The notes beneath the pieces are model-generated. The model ran no database searches and had not been told where the DNA came from. It was given only the letters and a program-made list of their open reading frames with translations. Below are positions 62,897 to 64,000 of a DNA stretch of 64,000 nt, piece by piece. Origin of the DNA: Endozoicomonas sp965232255 (lineage in GTDB: Bacteria; Pseudomonadota; Gammaproteobacteria; Pseudomonadales; Endozoicomonadaceae); assembly GCA_965232255.1 (NCBI GenBank), contig OZ246962.1, positions 2,604,001-2,668,000 of the forward strand, given 5' to 3'. A program made the position numbers and the translations under genes. The first letter of the stretch is position 1; each line of letters opens with the position of its first letter.

Positions 62897-64000
62897 TGCG
62901 TCAAGGCGCTGATTGTGCTGGCAAGATCATTCAGTGGTTACAAGCGAGTGCCGAACAATCTGGCCATCGTCGTTTGCTGGTTTGTGCCGGGGATGCTCCC
63001 TGGTATCGCCAGCAAGCAACAGCCATCGTTGAAGCCTGTGAAGACATCCTATTGGTGGCAGAGCCTGCCGCCTGGCCAGACGTTGAGGTTATCTCTGCCG
63101 CTGCCTGTCTGGGCCGTCTCGGTCAGGAGCATGACAATATTATTTTTGATGCCTGGGCCGGGTTTGATGTAGATGCCTTTGGCGCCATCTCTGGAACCGT
63201 GCGTGCCGGTGGTGTCATGGTGTTGTTAACGCCACCGCTGAATCAGTGGGAGCAATTTCCTGATCCACAGTACCAGCGTATGGTCGTTTATCCGCAAACA
63301 CTGGCCGATATCACCGGCCACTACCTGCAACGTCTGGCGCGTCTGATCAGCCACGACGATCAGCTGAGCCTGCTTAGCCAGCATGCACCGTTGCGCCTGC
63401 AAGCCGATGATGCGCTACCAGCGTCAGCAGAGGTGCAACAAGCGGTTGAGGTGCAAGAGGGTATTGAACCTCCTTACATCACTGCTTGTCAGAAACTGGC
63501 CGTCGAGAAAATCCATCAGGTATTGCGCGGCCACCGTCGGCGCCCGCTGGTGCTGACCGCCGACCGTGGCCGGGGTAAAAGCGCCGCACTCGGGATTGCT
63601 GCCGCGCAACTGCTACTGGCTGGTGTTGAGCATATCGCCATCACCGCGCCGACAAAAAAGAGCACTGAGATACTATTCAAACATGCCAGACAGATGTTGG
63701 GCGATCAGCAGCAAACGCTGCTCAAACGGCTGGAATTTTTTGCGCCTGATGACCTGGTCCGCACGCTGCCAGCCACTCAGCTGCTGCTGGTGGATGAAGC
63801 GGCTGCCATTGCTGCGCCCCTGCTGGAGCGTATGCTGGCGCAATACAGTCGGGTTGTGTACGCCAGCACCATTCACGGCTATGAAGGGACCGGTCGAGGG
63901 TTTGCAGTGCGTTTTCGTGCCACCCTGGATCAACGCACGCCCCAATGGCAGGCGCTGAATATGGTTGAACCGGTGCGTTGGCGAGCCAATGATCCGCTGG
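62896..64000 (+). CDS. tmcA: tRNA(Met) cytidine acetyltransferase TmcA (3' end missing)
   Basis: Acetylates C34 of elongator tRNA-Met. The ATG at 62896 overlaps the ppiA stop; the frame stays open to the right edge, giving 368 codons, about half the protein. The N-terminal domain shows DAWAGFDVDAFGAISGTVRAGG. The helicase core starts with Walker A TADRGRGKSAALG; Walker B LLLVDEAAAI; then STIHGYEGTGRGF. The GNAT acetyltransferase part lies outside. Confidence 0.95.
   Translation, partial: MRQGADCAGKIIQWLQASAEQSGHRRLLVCAGDAPWYRQQATAIVEACEDILLVAEPAAWPDVEVISAAACLGRLGQEHDNIIFDAWAGFDVDAFGAISGTVRAGGVMVLLTPPLNQWEQFPDPQYQRMVVYPQTLADITGHYLQRLARLISHDDQLSLLSQHAPLRLQADDALPASAEVQQAVEVQEGIEPPYITACQKLAVEKIHQVLRGHRRRPLVLTADRGRGKSAALGIAAAQLLLAGVEHIAITAPTKKSTEILFKHARQMLGDQQQTLLKRLEFFAPDDLVRTLPATQLLLVDEAAAIAAPLLERMLAQYSRVVYASTIHGYEGTGRGFAVRFRATLDQRTPQWQALNMVEPVRWRANDPL

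Overview
The window reads as chromosomal DNA of a gammaproteobacterium, most plausibly a host-associated member of the Oceanospirillales such as an Endozoicomonas-like symbiont. This is an inference from gene content and order, not a database result. Conserved blocks are typical of gammaproteobacteria: prfB-lysS; map / rpsB-tsf-pyrH-frr-uppS-cdsA-dxr-rseP-bamA; skp-lpxD-fabZ-lpxA-lpxB-rnhB-dnaE; and tRNA-His/tRNA-Leu-tig-clpP-clpX. Between them lie proteins with eukaryotic-like features and IS remnants.

Layout. 1-3.0 kb: the 3' part of a RING-H2 plus ankyrin-repeat protein cut by the left edge. 3.1-13.4 kb: ung, an exported Ppx/GppA-like protein, a TetR regulator, lysS, prfB (with its programmed +1 frameshift), a DUF2237 protein, a small membrane protein, an orphan oligopeptide-type binding lipoprotein, and a yjjB/yjjP pair. 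13.5-17.6 kb: an accessory patch with two tandem paralogues that carry a degenerate RING motif and acidic Ser-rich tails, an ISAs1 transposase relic, and a protein whose N-terminus is a run of 15-bp repeats. 17.6-20.2 kb: mdtI/mdtJ, an Smr-domain endonuclease and map. 20.2-21.7 kb: a lone, apparently intact TnpB element between map and the rpsB promoter. 22-32.3 kb: translation, isoprenoid, phospholipid and outer-membrane assembly genes.

32.3-39.6 kb is the most interesting part. A roughly 7-kb island sits in the usually tight bamA-skp junction. It encodes a candidate ADP-ribosyltransferase-like protein, a candidate CD38-like (ADP-ribosyl cyclase fold) protein, a PD-(D/E)XK nuclease, transposase relics, and a low-complexity protein carrying a GILK motif followed by KKVTF. 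That pair matches the SILK and RVxF docking motifs of eukaryotic protein phosphatase 1. Dispersed repeats and IS200/IS605-type right ends border several of these genes. I read the island as a candidate effector module directed at host NAD metabolism and host phosphatase signalling.

39.6-48.4 kb: skp, the lipid A genes lpxD/A/B, fabZ, rnhB and dnaE, with a 7-bp tandem repeat before dnaE. 48.6-49.7 kb: a two-gene holin/amidase lysis cassette without other phage genes. 49.7-54.0 kb: an RND efflux pump and its adaptor. 54.3-64 kb: a small membrane protein, htpG (with a likely sigma-32 promoter), two tRNAs, tig, clpP, clpX, tRNA-Pro, an exported cyclophilin and the 5' part of tmcA, cut by the right edge.
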